Source of the DNA: a virus
IMG/VR virus record: IMGVR_UViG_3300046355_000067
Span: 1-21,090 of that record
Strand: one strand, 5' to 3'
Length of the DNA stretch: 21,090 bases
In this document: in pieces, positions 6,988-12,883 of the stretch
Numbering within the stretch: the first letter of the stretch is position 1
Layout of the letters: each line of letters begins with the position of its first letter
Notes under the pieces: generated by a model
What the model saw: only the letters and a program-made list of their open reading frames with translations
What the model was told of the DNA's origin: nothing
Databases searched by the model: none
Made by a program: the position numbers and the translations under genes

Positions 6988-8001
6988 ATGCAAACTCGTA
7001 GTTTTGAAAAACCATTTGAACTAGTCGATTACACAGAAGAACTACTCTTAGTTCCTAATAAGTGGGGCTTGATCAATGAATTAGGTCTATTCGGTGAAGA
7101 AGGCGTAGCTCAACACAGCGTTACCGTTGAATCCAGCGAAGGTACTCTCGGTCTAGTTACCGACAAAATCCGTGGTGAGCGTAACAACGTAGCTAAGAGC
7201 GACACACGCGCTTTACGTTCATTCGCCATTCCACACTTCCCAATGGATGATGCAGTTAAGCCTGAAGATGTCCAAGGTAAACGTGCTTATGGTTCTGCTG
7301 ATCAAGCTGAAACCGAAGCTGCTGTTATCGCTCGTAAACTAGAGCGTATCCGCATGAACCACTCAGTAACTCTAGAAGCTGCTCGTGCCTATGCAATTAC
7401 TGTTGGTGCTATCTACGCTCCTAACGGTACTGTAGCTGGTAACTTCTACACTGATTTCGGTATCACACGTAAGTCTATTGACTTCGTACTCGGTACTTCC
7501 ACTACTGACCTAAACGCTAAGTCAGAAGAAGGTATTGCTCACATTCAGGACACAATCCAGAGTGGTGAAGTTGTTAGCAACATTATCGTACTATGCTCTC
7601 CAGCATTCTTCGCTAAGTTGATTAACCACGCTACAGTCAAAGAAGCTTACAAGTACTACACAAGCACTCAAGAGCCTCTACGTAACCGTCTAGGTTCTGG
7701 TGTATATCGCCGTTTCGTACACGGTGGTGTTGAGTACATCGAATACCGTGGTTCTTACAACGGTACTGCTCTAATCCCTGCTGGTGAAGCTTACATGCTA
7801 CCACAAGGTACTTCTGACATGTTCAAGACTTACTTTAGCCCTGCTAACAAGTTCTCACATGTTAACACCATTGGTGAGCAAGCTTATGTATTCACTTACA
7901 AAGACCCTAAAGACAGCGAAATTCAGATTCAATCAGAAGCAAACTTTTTGAACTTAATTCGCCGCCCACAAGCTGTTGTTCAATTGACAACTTCTAACTG
8001 A
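6988..8001 (+). CDS. Major capsid protein (lambda gpE family)
   Basis: The 337-residue shell protein of the head. The size and motifs fit the phage major capsid protein E family: an N-terminal F-x-L-V-x-Y segment with LVPNKWGLINELGLF, the VTVESSEGTLGLV turn, the RSFAIPHFPMDDAV strand and QGKRAYG, a long helix with RKLERIRMNHSVTLEAAR, and near the C-terminus AYMLPQGTSDMF and the SEANFLNLIRRPQAVV strand. Leu is encoded by CTA in 12 of 23 cases and never by CTG, and Arg only by CGT or CGC, a bias expected for the most highly made protein. It ends in tandem stops (TGA TGA, 7999-8004), followed by two UUCG hairpins. The ribosome site AAGGAAA is at 6976-6982. Confidence 0.93.
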   Translation: MQTRSFEKPFELVDYTEELLLVPNKWGLINELGLFGEEGVAQHSVTVESSEGTLGLVTDKIRGERNNVAKSDTRALRSFAIPHFPMDDAVKPEDVQGKRAYGSADQAETEAAVIARKLERIRMNHSVTLEAARAYAITVGAIYAPNGTVAGNFYTDFGITRKSIDFVLGTSTTDLNAKSEEGIAHIQDTIQSGEVVSNIIVLCSPAFFAKLINHATVKEAYKYYTSTQEPLRNRLGSGVYRRFVHGGVEYIEYRGSYNGTALIPAGEAYMLPQGTSDMFKTYFSPANKFSHVNTIGEQAYVFTYKDPKDSEIQIQSEANFLNLIRRPQAVVQLTTSN

Positions 8002-8006
8002 TGATT

Positions 8007-8021
8007 GCCCTTCGGGGCTTT
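8007..8021 (+). terminator. Short UUCG hairpin after the capsid gene
   Basis: GCCC (8007-8010) and GGGC (8015-8018) pair around a TTCG loop, giving a very stable C(UUCG)G cap, followed by TTTCT. The stem is only four base pairs and the T-run is short, so it may act as a weak terminator or protect the 3' end of the capsid mRNA. Confidence 0.45.
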
Positions 8022-8032
8022 CTAAAGTAAAT

Positions 8033-8060
8033 TTAGATTCCCTCTTCGGAGGGGGTCTAA
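8033..8060 (+). terminator. 12-bp UUCG hairpin after the capsid gene
   Basis: Bases 8033-8044 pair with 8049-8060 around a second TTCG loop. Twelve pairs form in RNA, two of them G-U (8038 with 8055, 8039 with 8054). No T-run follows, so intrinsic termination is uncertain; mRNA stabilisation or partial attenuation between the capsid and connector genes is as likely. Its right arm overlaps the left arm of the inverted repeat at 8056-8114. Confidence 0.5.
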
Positions 8061-8114
8061 CATTAGTCTTATGTTGTAACATTATATGTGTTATATTATA
8101 GGATTAATGTTAGA
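8056..8114. repeat. 10-bp perfect inverted repeat around a promoter, possible operator
   Basis: TCTAACATTA (8056-8065) is repeated inverted as TAATGTTAGA (8105-8114). The core TAACATTA also occurs as a direct copy at 8077-8084, 19 bases from the first, or close to two helical turns. ATGTTGTAACAT (8071-8082) is a further imperfect palindrome. All of this flanks or overlaps a promoter-like sequence, the usual layout of a repressor or activator site. Confidence 0.5.
8089..8097 (+). promoter_or_regulatory. Probable extended -10 promoter for the connector genes
   Basis: TG-T-TATATT (8089-8097) fits an extended -10 element. The best -35 at 17 bases is TTATGT (8069-8074), a weak match, as is common for extended -10 promoters. 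It is centred inside the inverted repeat at 8056-8114, so it could be regulated. It would drive the head-tail connector gene, which starts at 8138 with ribosome site AAGGAAT. Confidence 0.5.
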
Positions 8115-8137
8115 TATATTTATATAAGGAATAATAA

Positions 8138-8545
8138 ATGGCTACAATCCAAGACCTTCGCTATGAACTAGGTGATACTTCAGCCGAATTCCCGATTATG
8201 AGTGATGCTGAGTACACTTATTTTTTGACTAAGAATTCAGGTGTTCTTTACCGATCTGCAATGGATGCTGCAAAAAGCATTATGCTTAAGCTGTCAATGC
8301 GTACTGATGAAACAGTAGATATCTTTAGTATTAAAGGTGCTTCTGCTGCTAAGAACTACATGCAAGCTTTGCAAATGTATATTAAGAATCCTGACCTAAA
8401 TGCAATGTATGATAAAGTACAAGGTTATGCTGGTGGTATCTCAAAAGCAGATATGCAAGCTAACGATTCTAACTTAGATAATAACATTGTTGTGCAACCT
8501 ACTGACGAAACATTTACATACCGCCCAAGTTCATTCGGTATTTAA
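8138..8545 (+). CDS. Head-tail connector (adaptor) protein
   Basis: This 135-residue mostly helical protein, immediately downstream of the capsid gene, is probably the adaptor ring that docks below the portal. It begins IQDLRYELGDT, followed by a DAEYTYFLTKN helix, DAAKSIMLKLSMRTDETVDI and IKGASAAKNYMQALQMYI. These blocks recur in phage connector proteins in this genomic position. The C-terminus is extended and polar (NDSNLDNNIVVQPTDETF), suggesting an arm that contacts neighbours. It is first in the cluster of connector, stopper, neck and tail-terminator genes. Confidence 0.75.
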   Translation: MATIQDLRYELGDTSAEFPIMSDAEYTYFLTKNSGVLYRSAMDAAKSIMLKLSMRTDETVDIFSIKGASAAKNYMQALQMYIKNPDLNAMYDKVQGYAGGISKADMQANDSNLDNNIVVQPTDETFTYRPSSFGI

Positions 8546-8559
8546 GCCAAGGAAATACT

Positions 8560-8916
8560 ATGGATAAATACTTAGCGATAGCACTTAAAGCAATTAGTAC
8601 TCACGGTAAAACTTGCAGCTACACCATAGTAACTGAAGGTTCTTATGATATTGAGACAGGTAGTACAACCAACACAGAAACATCATATTCTGTTAAAATG
8701 TATAAGAAGCACGTTAGAGCAAGTCAATATAACTTTCCAAATATGATCGGCAGAGATTCTGCTCTATTCTATTTACCCAATAATAACTTGGGTTTTGTAC
8801 CTGCACCTACAGATAAGATCACAATTGATTCTATTACTTATACGGTAGATTCTGTTACAGAACATGCTGCTGATGGTCTTGTAATTTTATACAAAATATT
8901 AACTGTAAAAGGTTAA
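8560..8916 (+). CDS. Head-tail stopper-like protein
   Basis: A 118-residue beta-rich protein with no residue motif I can tie to an enzyme. Its size, its content of short strands (KTCSYTIVTEGSYD, DKITIDSITYTVDSV) and its position between the connector and the HK97 gp10-like gene suggest the head-completion or stopper protein that closes the portal channel after packaging. The segment GFVPAPTDKITIDSITYTV resembles the C-terminal strands of this group. The ribosome site AAGGAAA lies 8 bases before the ATG. The call rests mostly on synteny. Confidence 0.6.
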   Translation: MDKYLAIALKAISTHGKTCSYTIVTEGSYDIETGSTTNTETSYSVKMYKKHVRASQYNFPNMIGRDSALFYLPNNNLGFVPAPTDKITIDSITYTVDSVTEHAADGLVILYKILTVKG

Positions 8917-8918
8917 CC

Positions 8919-9410
8919 ATGCAAGTTACATGTGATACTTCAAAACTAGAACAAAGCTTAAAGAAGTTCCATGAAGAAGCTGTTCGTAAAATGCAAGGTA
9001 TGGTTCAAAAGTTTTCATATATTGTTGCATGGACTGCTATTGATAATACACCTCTTGGTGATTCTATAAAATGGGAATCATTATATTTGAAGCGTGAAAA
9101 ATCTATTGGTTTAGAACCAATTGAAGGTTTTGCTAAAGGTTCTTGGCGAGTATCAATGGATGGTACATTGGAAATGCAAACTCTATATGGTCAAGATTCT
9201 GATGAAATGGCTGCTTCTCTAATTAGACAAGACTTGAATCAGTATAAACTTGGTGAGACTGTGATGATCAGTAACTTTGGTCCTTATATTGTAGAGTTAG
9301 AGAAAAACTTTACGAGATACAATAAACAACAACCAATTGTACAACCAACTATGGAATCTGTTTACAGAACATATCAGTTGAGTTTAGATGATTATTATAA
9401 GGCAAGTTAA
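8919..9410 (+). CDS. HK97 gp10-like neck / minor tail protein
   Basis: A 163-residue protein of the HK97 gp10-like group of tail-completion proteins found between stopper and terminator genes. It starts with a helix (LEQSLKKFHEEAVRKMQGMVQKFSY), continues with TAIDNTPLGDSIKW and GFAKGSWRVSMDG, the usual N-T-P-x-G and G-x-x-x-x-W-x-V positions of the family, and has an ISNFGPYIVELE segment where the family often has N-x-x-x-Y-A-x-x-L-E. It starts two bases after the previous stop, and its stop overlaps the next start by one base (TAATG), so these genes are translated together. Confidence 0.75.
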   Translation: MQVTCDTSKLEQSLKKFHEEAVRKMQGMVQKFSYIVAWTAIDNTPLGDSIKWESLYLKREKSIGLEPIEGFAKGSWRVSMDGTLEMQTLYGQDSDEMAASLIRQDLNQYKLGETVMISNFGPYIVELEKNFTRYNKQQPIVQPTMESVYRTYQLSLDDYYKAS

Positions 9411-9817
9411 TGGCAATATTAGAAATTAAAAGAGCAGCCGAAAGAAAACTGAACACATTAAGTCCTGTATTACCTACAGCTTATGAAGGTGTTACTTTTA
9501 ATCCTCCAAATGGATTATATCAAAGAGTGCAGTTTACTATTCAAACTCCAGATGATCCTGTGCTTGGTACAGGCTTTCACAGAGAAAGAGTAACAATGCA
9601 GATATTCATAGTCGGTGCTGCAAACAAAGGAACCTCAGAAGTAATTACTCGTGCTGAATTGATTAGAAATCATTTTGCAAAAGGTTTGGTGCTTCAAGAA
9701 GGTAATGTAAAAATACACGTATTAAAAACTCCGCAAGTTGCTGGAAATACAGTTGTATCTGAAAGAGTAATTTGTCCTGTACTAATTGAATTAGTTGCAG
9801 AAATCTATTCTTACTGA
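9410..9817 (+). CDS. Tail terminator protein (DUF4128-like)
   Basis: A 135-residue protein in the position of the tail terminator, which caps the completed tail tube and joins it to the head. Features are an N-terminal helix (LEIKRAAERKLNTL), YEGVTFNPPNGLYQRV, then IQTPDDPVLGTGFHRERVTMQIFI, a pattern I associate with DUF4128 terminators, and RAELIRNHFAKG and VKIHVLKTPQV. It is coupled to the upstream gene by TAATG and is followed by a 64-base gap before the tail tube gene. Confidence 0.75.
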   Translation: MAILEIKRAAERKLNTLSPVLPTAYEGVTFNPPNGLYQRVQFTIQTPDDPVLGTGFHRERVTMQIFIVGAANKGTSEVITRAELIRNHFAKGLVLQEGNVKIHVLKTPQVAGNTVVSERVICPVLIELVAEIYSY

Positions 9818-9881
9818 AAACAAGGTTGCTGAACCTAAACCAGCGCATTTGCAAATGCTAAATTTAAATTAAGGAAATAAT
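9818..9881. other. Short non-coding gap with palindromes before the tail tube gene
   Basis: The 64-base gap holds a small hairpin (9823-9827 with 9832-9836, loop GCTG), a perfect 14-bp palindrome GCATTTGCAAATGC (9845-9858) and the palindrome AATTTAAATT (9861-9870). The ribosome site AAGGAAA for the tail tube gene follows at 9872-9878. No promoter or terminator pattern is evident. Confidence 0.5.
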
Positions 9882-11087
9882 ATGACAATTTCAAAAGGTA
9901 CAGCCAAACAGGTTGCTTACAAAAAGGAAACTACATTTGGTACTCTAGCAGGTAATACTTCTGGTAAACTATTGCGTAGAGTTACAGCTAACTTTAACTT
10001 GGTAAAAGAAGCTTATGAATCAGCCGAAATTCGTGTTGATCGTCAGGTAGCTGATTTCCGTCACGGTGTTCGTTCTGCTGAAGGTACTCTAAATGGTGAA
10101 CTCTCTTCAGCTTCATATGCTGACTTTATGGGTTCTATCGTAGGTAAAGATTTTGCTGCTGTTACACTCGGTTCTGCTGTTCAAACTACAGTTACTGCTG
10201 TTGGTACAACCTACACTCTAGTTCGTTCAACTGGTTCATGGTTAACTGATGGTATTCGTGTTGGTATGGTTATTCGTGCAAGTGGTTTGACTGCTACTGC
10301 TGATAACGGTAAAAACTTACTAGTTGCGTCCTTGACTTCAACAAACGCTGTTGTAGTACCTTTAAATGGCTCTACCATCGCTGCACAAGCTGTCGCAAGT
10401 TCAGTTACACTAACTACTCCCGGTAAACAAACCTTTGTACCTGCAACTGGTCACACTGATGATTCCTACACTGTAGAAGAGTTTTATTCTGACATCGCTC
10501 AGTCTGAAGTCTACACAGGTATGAAAGTTAACAACCTATCTGTTCAGTTACCTGCAACTGGTTTAACAACTGTAGATATCGGTTTTGCTGGTAAAGACTT
10601 AACTCAAGTTGGTACTAGTCAGTATTTCACATCCCCTACTGCTCAGAATTCAAACGGTATCTTTGCTGCTGTAAACGGTGTGATGCTTGTTGATGGTGCT
10701 GCCGTAGCTCTAGTTACTTCTGCAGATTTTGCAATCGAACGTGCTACTGAAAATGCTGCTGTTGTTGGTTCCAACTCTGTTGCTGATATTTTCACTGGTC
10801 GTATCCGTGTAACTGGTAACTTAAGTGTTTACTTCCAAGATGCTGCTTTCCGTGATTACTTCGATGACGAAACTCCTGTTTCAATCGTATTGACAGTAAC
10901 TGCTGATAGTTCTGATGCTGCAAACTTCGTAGCGTTTACTTTACCTAAAGTTAAGCTCGGTAGTTTCACAAAAGATGACGGTGAACTTGGTCTAATCGCT
11001 TCAGCAAGCTTTCAAGCTCTATTGAACGATGTTACTAGTGCAGGTCTAGCTGCTACTACAATTCAAATTCAAGATTCTGCAGCATAA
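9882..11087 (+). CDS. Major tail tube protein
   Basis: A 401-residue beta-rich protein that fits the siphovirus tail tube subunit. It begins with SKGTAKQVAYKKETTFGTLA, a start common in this family, followed by LLRRVTANFNLVKEAYESAEIR and RHGVRSAEGTLNGELS, strands that line tail-tube folds. The middle part, about residues 95-175, is Thr/Ser/Val-rich (TVTAVGTTYTLVRSTG) and looks like an inserted beta domain. The C-terminal half has VNNLSVQLPATGLTTVDIGF and ITGRIRVTGNLSVYF-like strands. Codon use is capsid-like with many CTA leucines, as expected for an abundant protein. A strong terminator follows directly. No sheath gene lies nearby, which argues for a non-contractile tail. Confidence 0.85.
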   Translation: MTISKGTAKQVAYKKETTFGTLAGNTSGKLLRRVTANFNLVKEAYESAEIRVDRQVADFRHGVRSAEGTLNGELSSASYADFMGSIVGKDFAAVTLGSAVQTTVTAVGTTYTLVRSTGSWLTDGIRVGMVIRASGLTATADNGKNLLVASLTSTNAVVVPLNGSTIAAQAVASSVTLTTPGKQTFVPATGHTDDSYTVEEFYSDIAQSEVYTGMKVNNLSVQLPATGLTTVDIGFAGKDLTQVGTSQYFTSPTAQNSNGIFAAVNGVMLVDGAAVALVTSADFAIERATENAAVVGSNSVADIFTGRIRVTGNLSVYFQDAAFRDYFDDETPVSIVLTVTADSSDAANFVAFTLPKVKLGSFTKDDGELGLIASASFQALLNDVTSAGLAATTIQIQDSAA

Positions 11088-11110
11088 TATTGCTAATGTA
11101 ACTTGATAAG

Positions 11111-11139
11111 CCCCGGTTAATAGCCGGGGGTTTTTTTTT
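11111..11139 (+). terminator. Strong intrinsic terminator after the tail tube gene
   Basis: CCCCGG (11111-11116) pairs with CCGGGG (11124-11129) and is followed by nine T residues (11131-11139). It is a textbook rho-independent terminator and closes the capsid-to-tail-tube block. Confidence 0.95.
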
Positions 11140-11150
11140 GCTTACATCAC

Positions 11151-11179
11151 TTGATTTATCATAAAAAATATGCTATAAT
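11151..11179 (+). promoter_or_regulatory. Sigma70 promoter with extended -10, upstream of the tail chaperones
   Basis: TTGATT (11151-11156), 17 bases, then TATAAT (11174-11179), with TG at 11171-11172 as extended -10. It follows the terminator by 12 bases and restarts transcription for the chaperones and tape measure. The hexamers and spacing are identical to those of the promoter at 4462-4490. Confidence 0.9.
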
Positions 11180-11214
11180 CAGTACTTCATTAACAATAAC
11201 AGAAAGGAACTATT

Positions 11215-11628
11215 ATGACTTTTGATCTAGCAAAACATAATTATACAGAGATTGCCGAAGTAGGCTACAAATTTGAATTAAAACTTCCCGGTACTGGTGA
11301 AGCAACTGGAGTATTTATCACAGTACGTGGTGATCAATCTAAAACAGTTAAAGCTTTTGCTCGTAAGAAGTATGCTGAATTCAAACTACGTGAACAACAA
11401 GCTAAACGCAGAGGTAAAGATGTTGAAGACATGACCTTGGAAGAAGCTGAAGAACTAAGCATTGAGTCTGCTGTTGTACGAGTCATTGGTTGGGAGAACA
11501 TTACTGAAAACGGTAAGGTTGTTACTTTCACTAAAGAAAATGCTGAACGAATCTTTAAGGATTATCCTTGGATTAAAGAAGCGGTGATGGAGGAATCAGG
11601 TCAAATCCTGAACTTTCGATCAGAGTGA
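11215..11628 (+). CDS. Tail assembly chaperone, short form (lambda gpG-like)
   Basis: A 137-residue protein in the chaperone position just before the tape measure. It has an N-terminal beta part (EVGYKFELKLPGTGEATGVF, ITVRGDQSKTVKAFARKK), a charged helix (REQQAKRRGKDVEDMTLEEAEEL) and a C-terminal segment GWENITENGKVVTFTKENAE plus IFKDYPWIKEAVMEES that is characteristic of this group. Short chaperones coat the tape measure during tail assembly and are made in excess over the frameshifted long form. The stop lies three codons past the predicted slip site. The ribosome site AAAGGAAC is at 11202-11209. Confidence 0.85.
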   Translation: MTFDLAKHNYTEIAEVGYKFELKLPGTGEATGVFITVRGDQSKTVKAFARKKYAEFKLREQQAKRRGKDVEDMTLEEAEELSIESAVVRVIGWENITENGKVVTFTKENAERIFKDYPWIKEAVMEESGQILNFRSE

Positions 11629-12007
11629 AATTCAAGAAGCTATAACTTTTTCTAAACAAGAGTTTGGCTTCGGTAAGCGTTCTAAAGATGGCTCTACCTT
11701 AAGAGATCAACTCAATTCCGTATGGAGACAAACAGGTATAAAACCTAAAGAGCTTGAAGATATAACAGAGCTACCTGATGGTTGTATTCATGTATGGAAA
11801 TGGTTTATTGATCTACATAATGCACGAAGCTCCAACGGCTTTGGTGTCAACCCAATAGCTTATACAGAAATTAAAGCTTATTTTGATTTAATAGAGTTGC
11901 AGCCTGAAGAATGGGAAATTAACTTGATTAAGTTATTTGACAATGAAGCATTACAAGCTTACGCGAAAGAAGCTGAAGCAGAACGCAAGAAAAGTAATAA
12001 GAAATAA
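11215..12007 (+). CDS. Tail assembly chaperone, long frameshifted form (gpGT-like)
   Basis: After the short chaperone stop, the +1 frame is open from 11612 to the TAA at 12005-12007 and encodes a convincing protein with no usable start near its beginning: FSKQEFGFGKRSKDGSTLRD, WRQTGIKPKEL, CIHVWKWFIDLHNARSSNG and a helical end with LIELQPEEWEINLIKLFDNE. This is a typical T-domain extension. A ribosome slipping +1 at the Phe codon UUU (11614-11616) would re-pair on UUC (11615-11617) and continue with GAU, giving 134 + 129 = 263 residues. The join would be 11215-11616 with 11618-12007. In lambda the equivalent shift is -1, so the direction here is notable. The homologous role is to recruit the tail tube protein to the tape measure. 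Confidence 0.8.
11614..11619 (+). promoter_or_regulatory. Predicted +1 ribosomal frameshift site UUU_CGA
   Basis: The shift must occur between the +1-frame stop TGA at 11609-11611 and the zero-frame stop TGA at 11626-11628. The only site there where a tRNA can re-pair well is UUU CGA: tRNA-Phe moves from UUU to UUC, its better codon. UUU_CGN is the known +1 shift motif of influenza PA-X and of amalgaviruses. Confidence 0.65.
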
Positions 12008-12013
12008 AGTAGT

Positions 12014-12031
12014 AGCCTTCTAACGAGGGCT
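12014..12031 (+). terminator. Small hairpin after the long chaperone frame
   Basis: AGCCTTC (12014-12020) pairs with GAGGGCT (12025-12031) around TAAC, with one G-U pair. Only TTCT-like bases follow, so termination would be weak. It begins seven bases after the chaperone stop. Confidence 0.35.
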
Positions 12032-12069
12032 TCTATGTGTATAGATTAGTGTAGTTTATACACATAGGA
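12031..12069 (+). promoter_or_regulatory. Long hairpin in the leader of the homing endonuclease gene
   Basis: CTATGTGTATA (12033-12043) is perfectly inverted at 12057-12067. In RNA the stem extends outwards by two pairs and inwards by four more with G-U wobble, leaving a five-base loop (12048-12052). It lies 15 bases before the ribosome site of the endonuclease gene (12085-12090). A role in holding down or processing that mRNA is possible; several T4 homing genes are restrained by leader RNA structure. Confidence 0.55.
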
Positions 12070-12096
12070 ATTTACATCCACAACGGGAGAAATGCT

Positions 12097-12882
12097 ATGG
12101 AGAATAAAGATTATTATGTTTATGTACACAGACGAAATGATAATAATACTGTGTTTTATCTCGGAAGTGGAAGATTAAGAAGAAAAGATGCAAAAGGAAG
12201 AACTAAAACCAAAGAATGGTCTGTAATAGACTCTGAAGCAGATGGACACACTGTTGAAGTTTTATACTCGGGTTTGTCTAAAGATGAATCAATCCGTTTA
12301 GAAAAACAACTATTAGGAATTCCAGATGAGTCTTGGAAACTTGTAAATAAAAGACCTGCATTTAATGAACACGAACTGAACATTGATATGCTTAGTTCAC
12401 TGTTTGAATACAGTGAAGACAGTCCAAGTGGTTTAGTGTGGATAGGTTCTAAACATAAAACCAGGAATGGAAAACAAGCAGGTTCTTTGCAAAATTCAAA
12501 CAGTAAGCAATATTGGGTTGTTAGGAAAGATACTAAGTTATACCTTGTTCATCGTGTTGTAATGGCACTACAAGGTTTAAAACTGGATGGTTTAGTTGTA
12601 GATCATATCGATGGTAACGGTCTTAACAATAATCTTGAAAATCTGAGAGTTTTGACACAAGCTCAAAATAGCTTAAACTGCAGATTAAAAACTAATAACA
12701 GTAGCGGACATACTGGCGTTGGCTTGATTAAACAGAACAAGACTGAATATTGGGTTGCTACAGTTACTGTAGGAAATCGTAAATACGTTAGAAAGTTTAA
12801 TACACTAAAGTACCTCAATGCAAAAGAATTGGCAATATCTTGGCATAAACAAAAAATATCAGAATTAATACTAAAGGTTTAA
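12097..12882 (+). CDS. Homing endonuclease with GIY-YIG, HNH and AP2-like domains
   Basis: A 261-residue protein joining two nuclease folds. Residues 7-75 look like a GIY-YIG domain: YVYVHRR (7-13), FYLGSG (20-25), Arg-rich helix, and E70 in IRLEKQLL. Residues about 150-195 are an HNH nuclease of the HNH_3 type: HRVVMALQG, VVDHIDGNGLNNNLENLRVL, with His170 the likely general base and Asn182 in the usual place. Residues about 203-252 resemble the AP2 DNA-binding domain that follows HNH_3 (SGHTGVG, YWVATVTVGNRKY). It fits a selfish gene inserted between the chaperones and the tape measure, cutting phages that lack it. The 5' gap is 89 bases, with hairpins, and the stop is one base from the tape measure start. 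Arg is mostly AGA or AGG, unlike the capsid gene. Confidence 0.85.
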   Translation: MENKDYYVYVHRRNDNNTVFYLGSGRLRRKDAKGRTKTKEWSVIDSEADGHTVEVLYSGLSKDESIRLEKQLLGIPDESWKLVNKRPAFNEHELNIDMLSSLFEYSEDSPSGLVWIGSKHKTRNGKQAGSLQNSNSKQYWVVRKDTKLYLVHRVVMALQGLKLDGLVVDHIDGNGLNNNLENLRVLTQAQNSLNCRLKTNNSSGHTGVGLIKQNKTEYWVATVTVGNRKYVRKFNTLKYLNAKELAISWHKQKISELILKV

Positions 12883-12883
12883 A

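Noticed and set aside
6983-6988. TATAAT just before the capsid gene
   Set aside because: It overlaps the start codon, has no suitable -35 and would start transcription inside the gene.
11612-12007. Extension frame as an independent gene
   Set aside because: No ATG, GTG or TTG with a ribosome site occurs near its start, and chaperone pairs of this kind are known to be joined by frameshifting.
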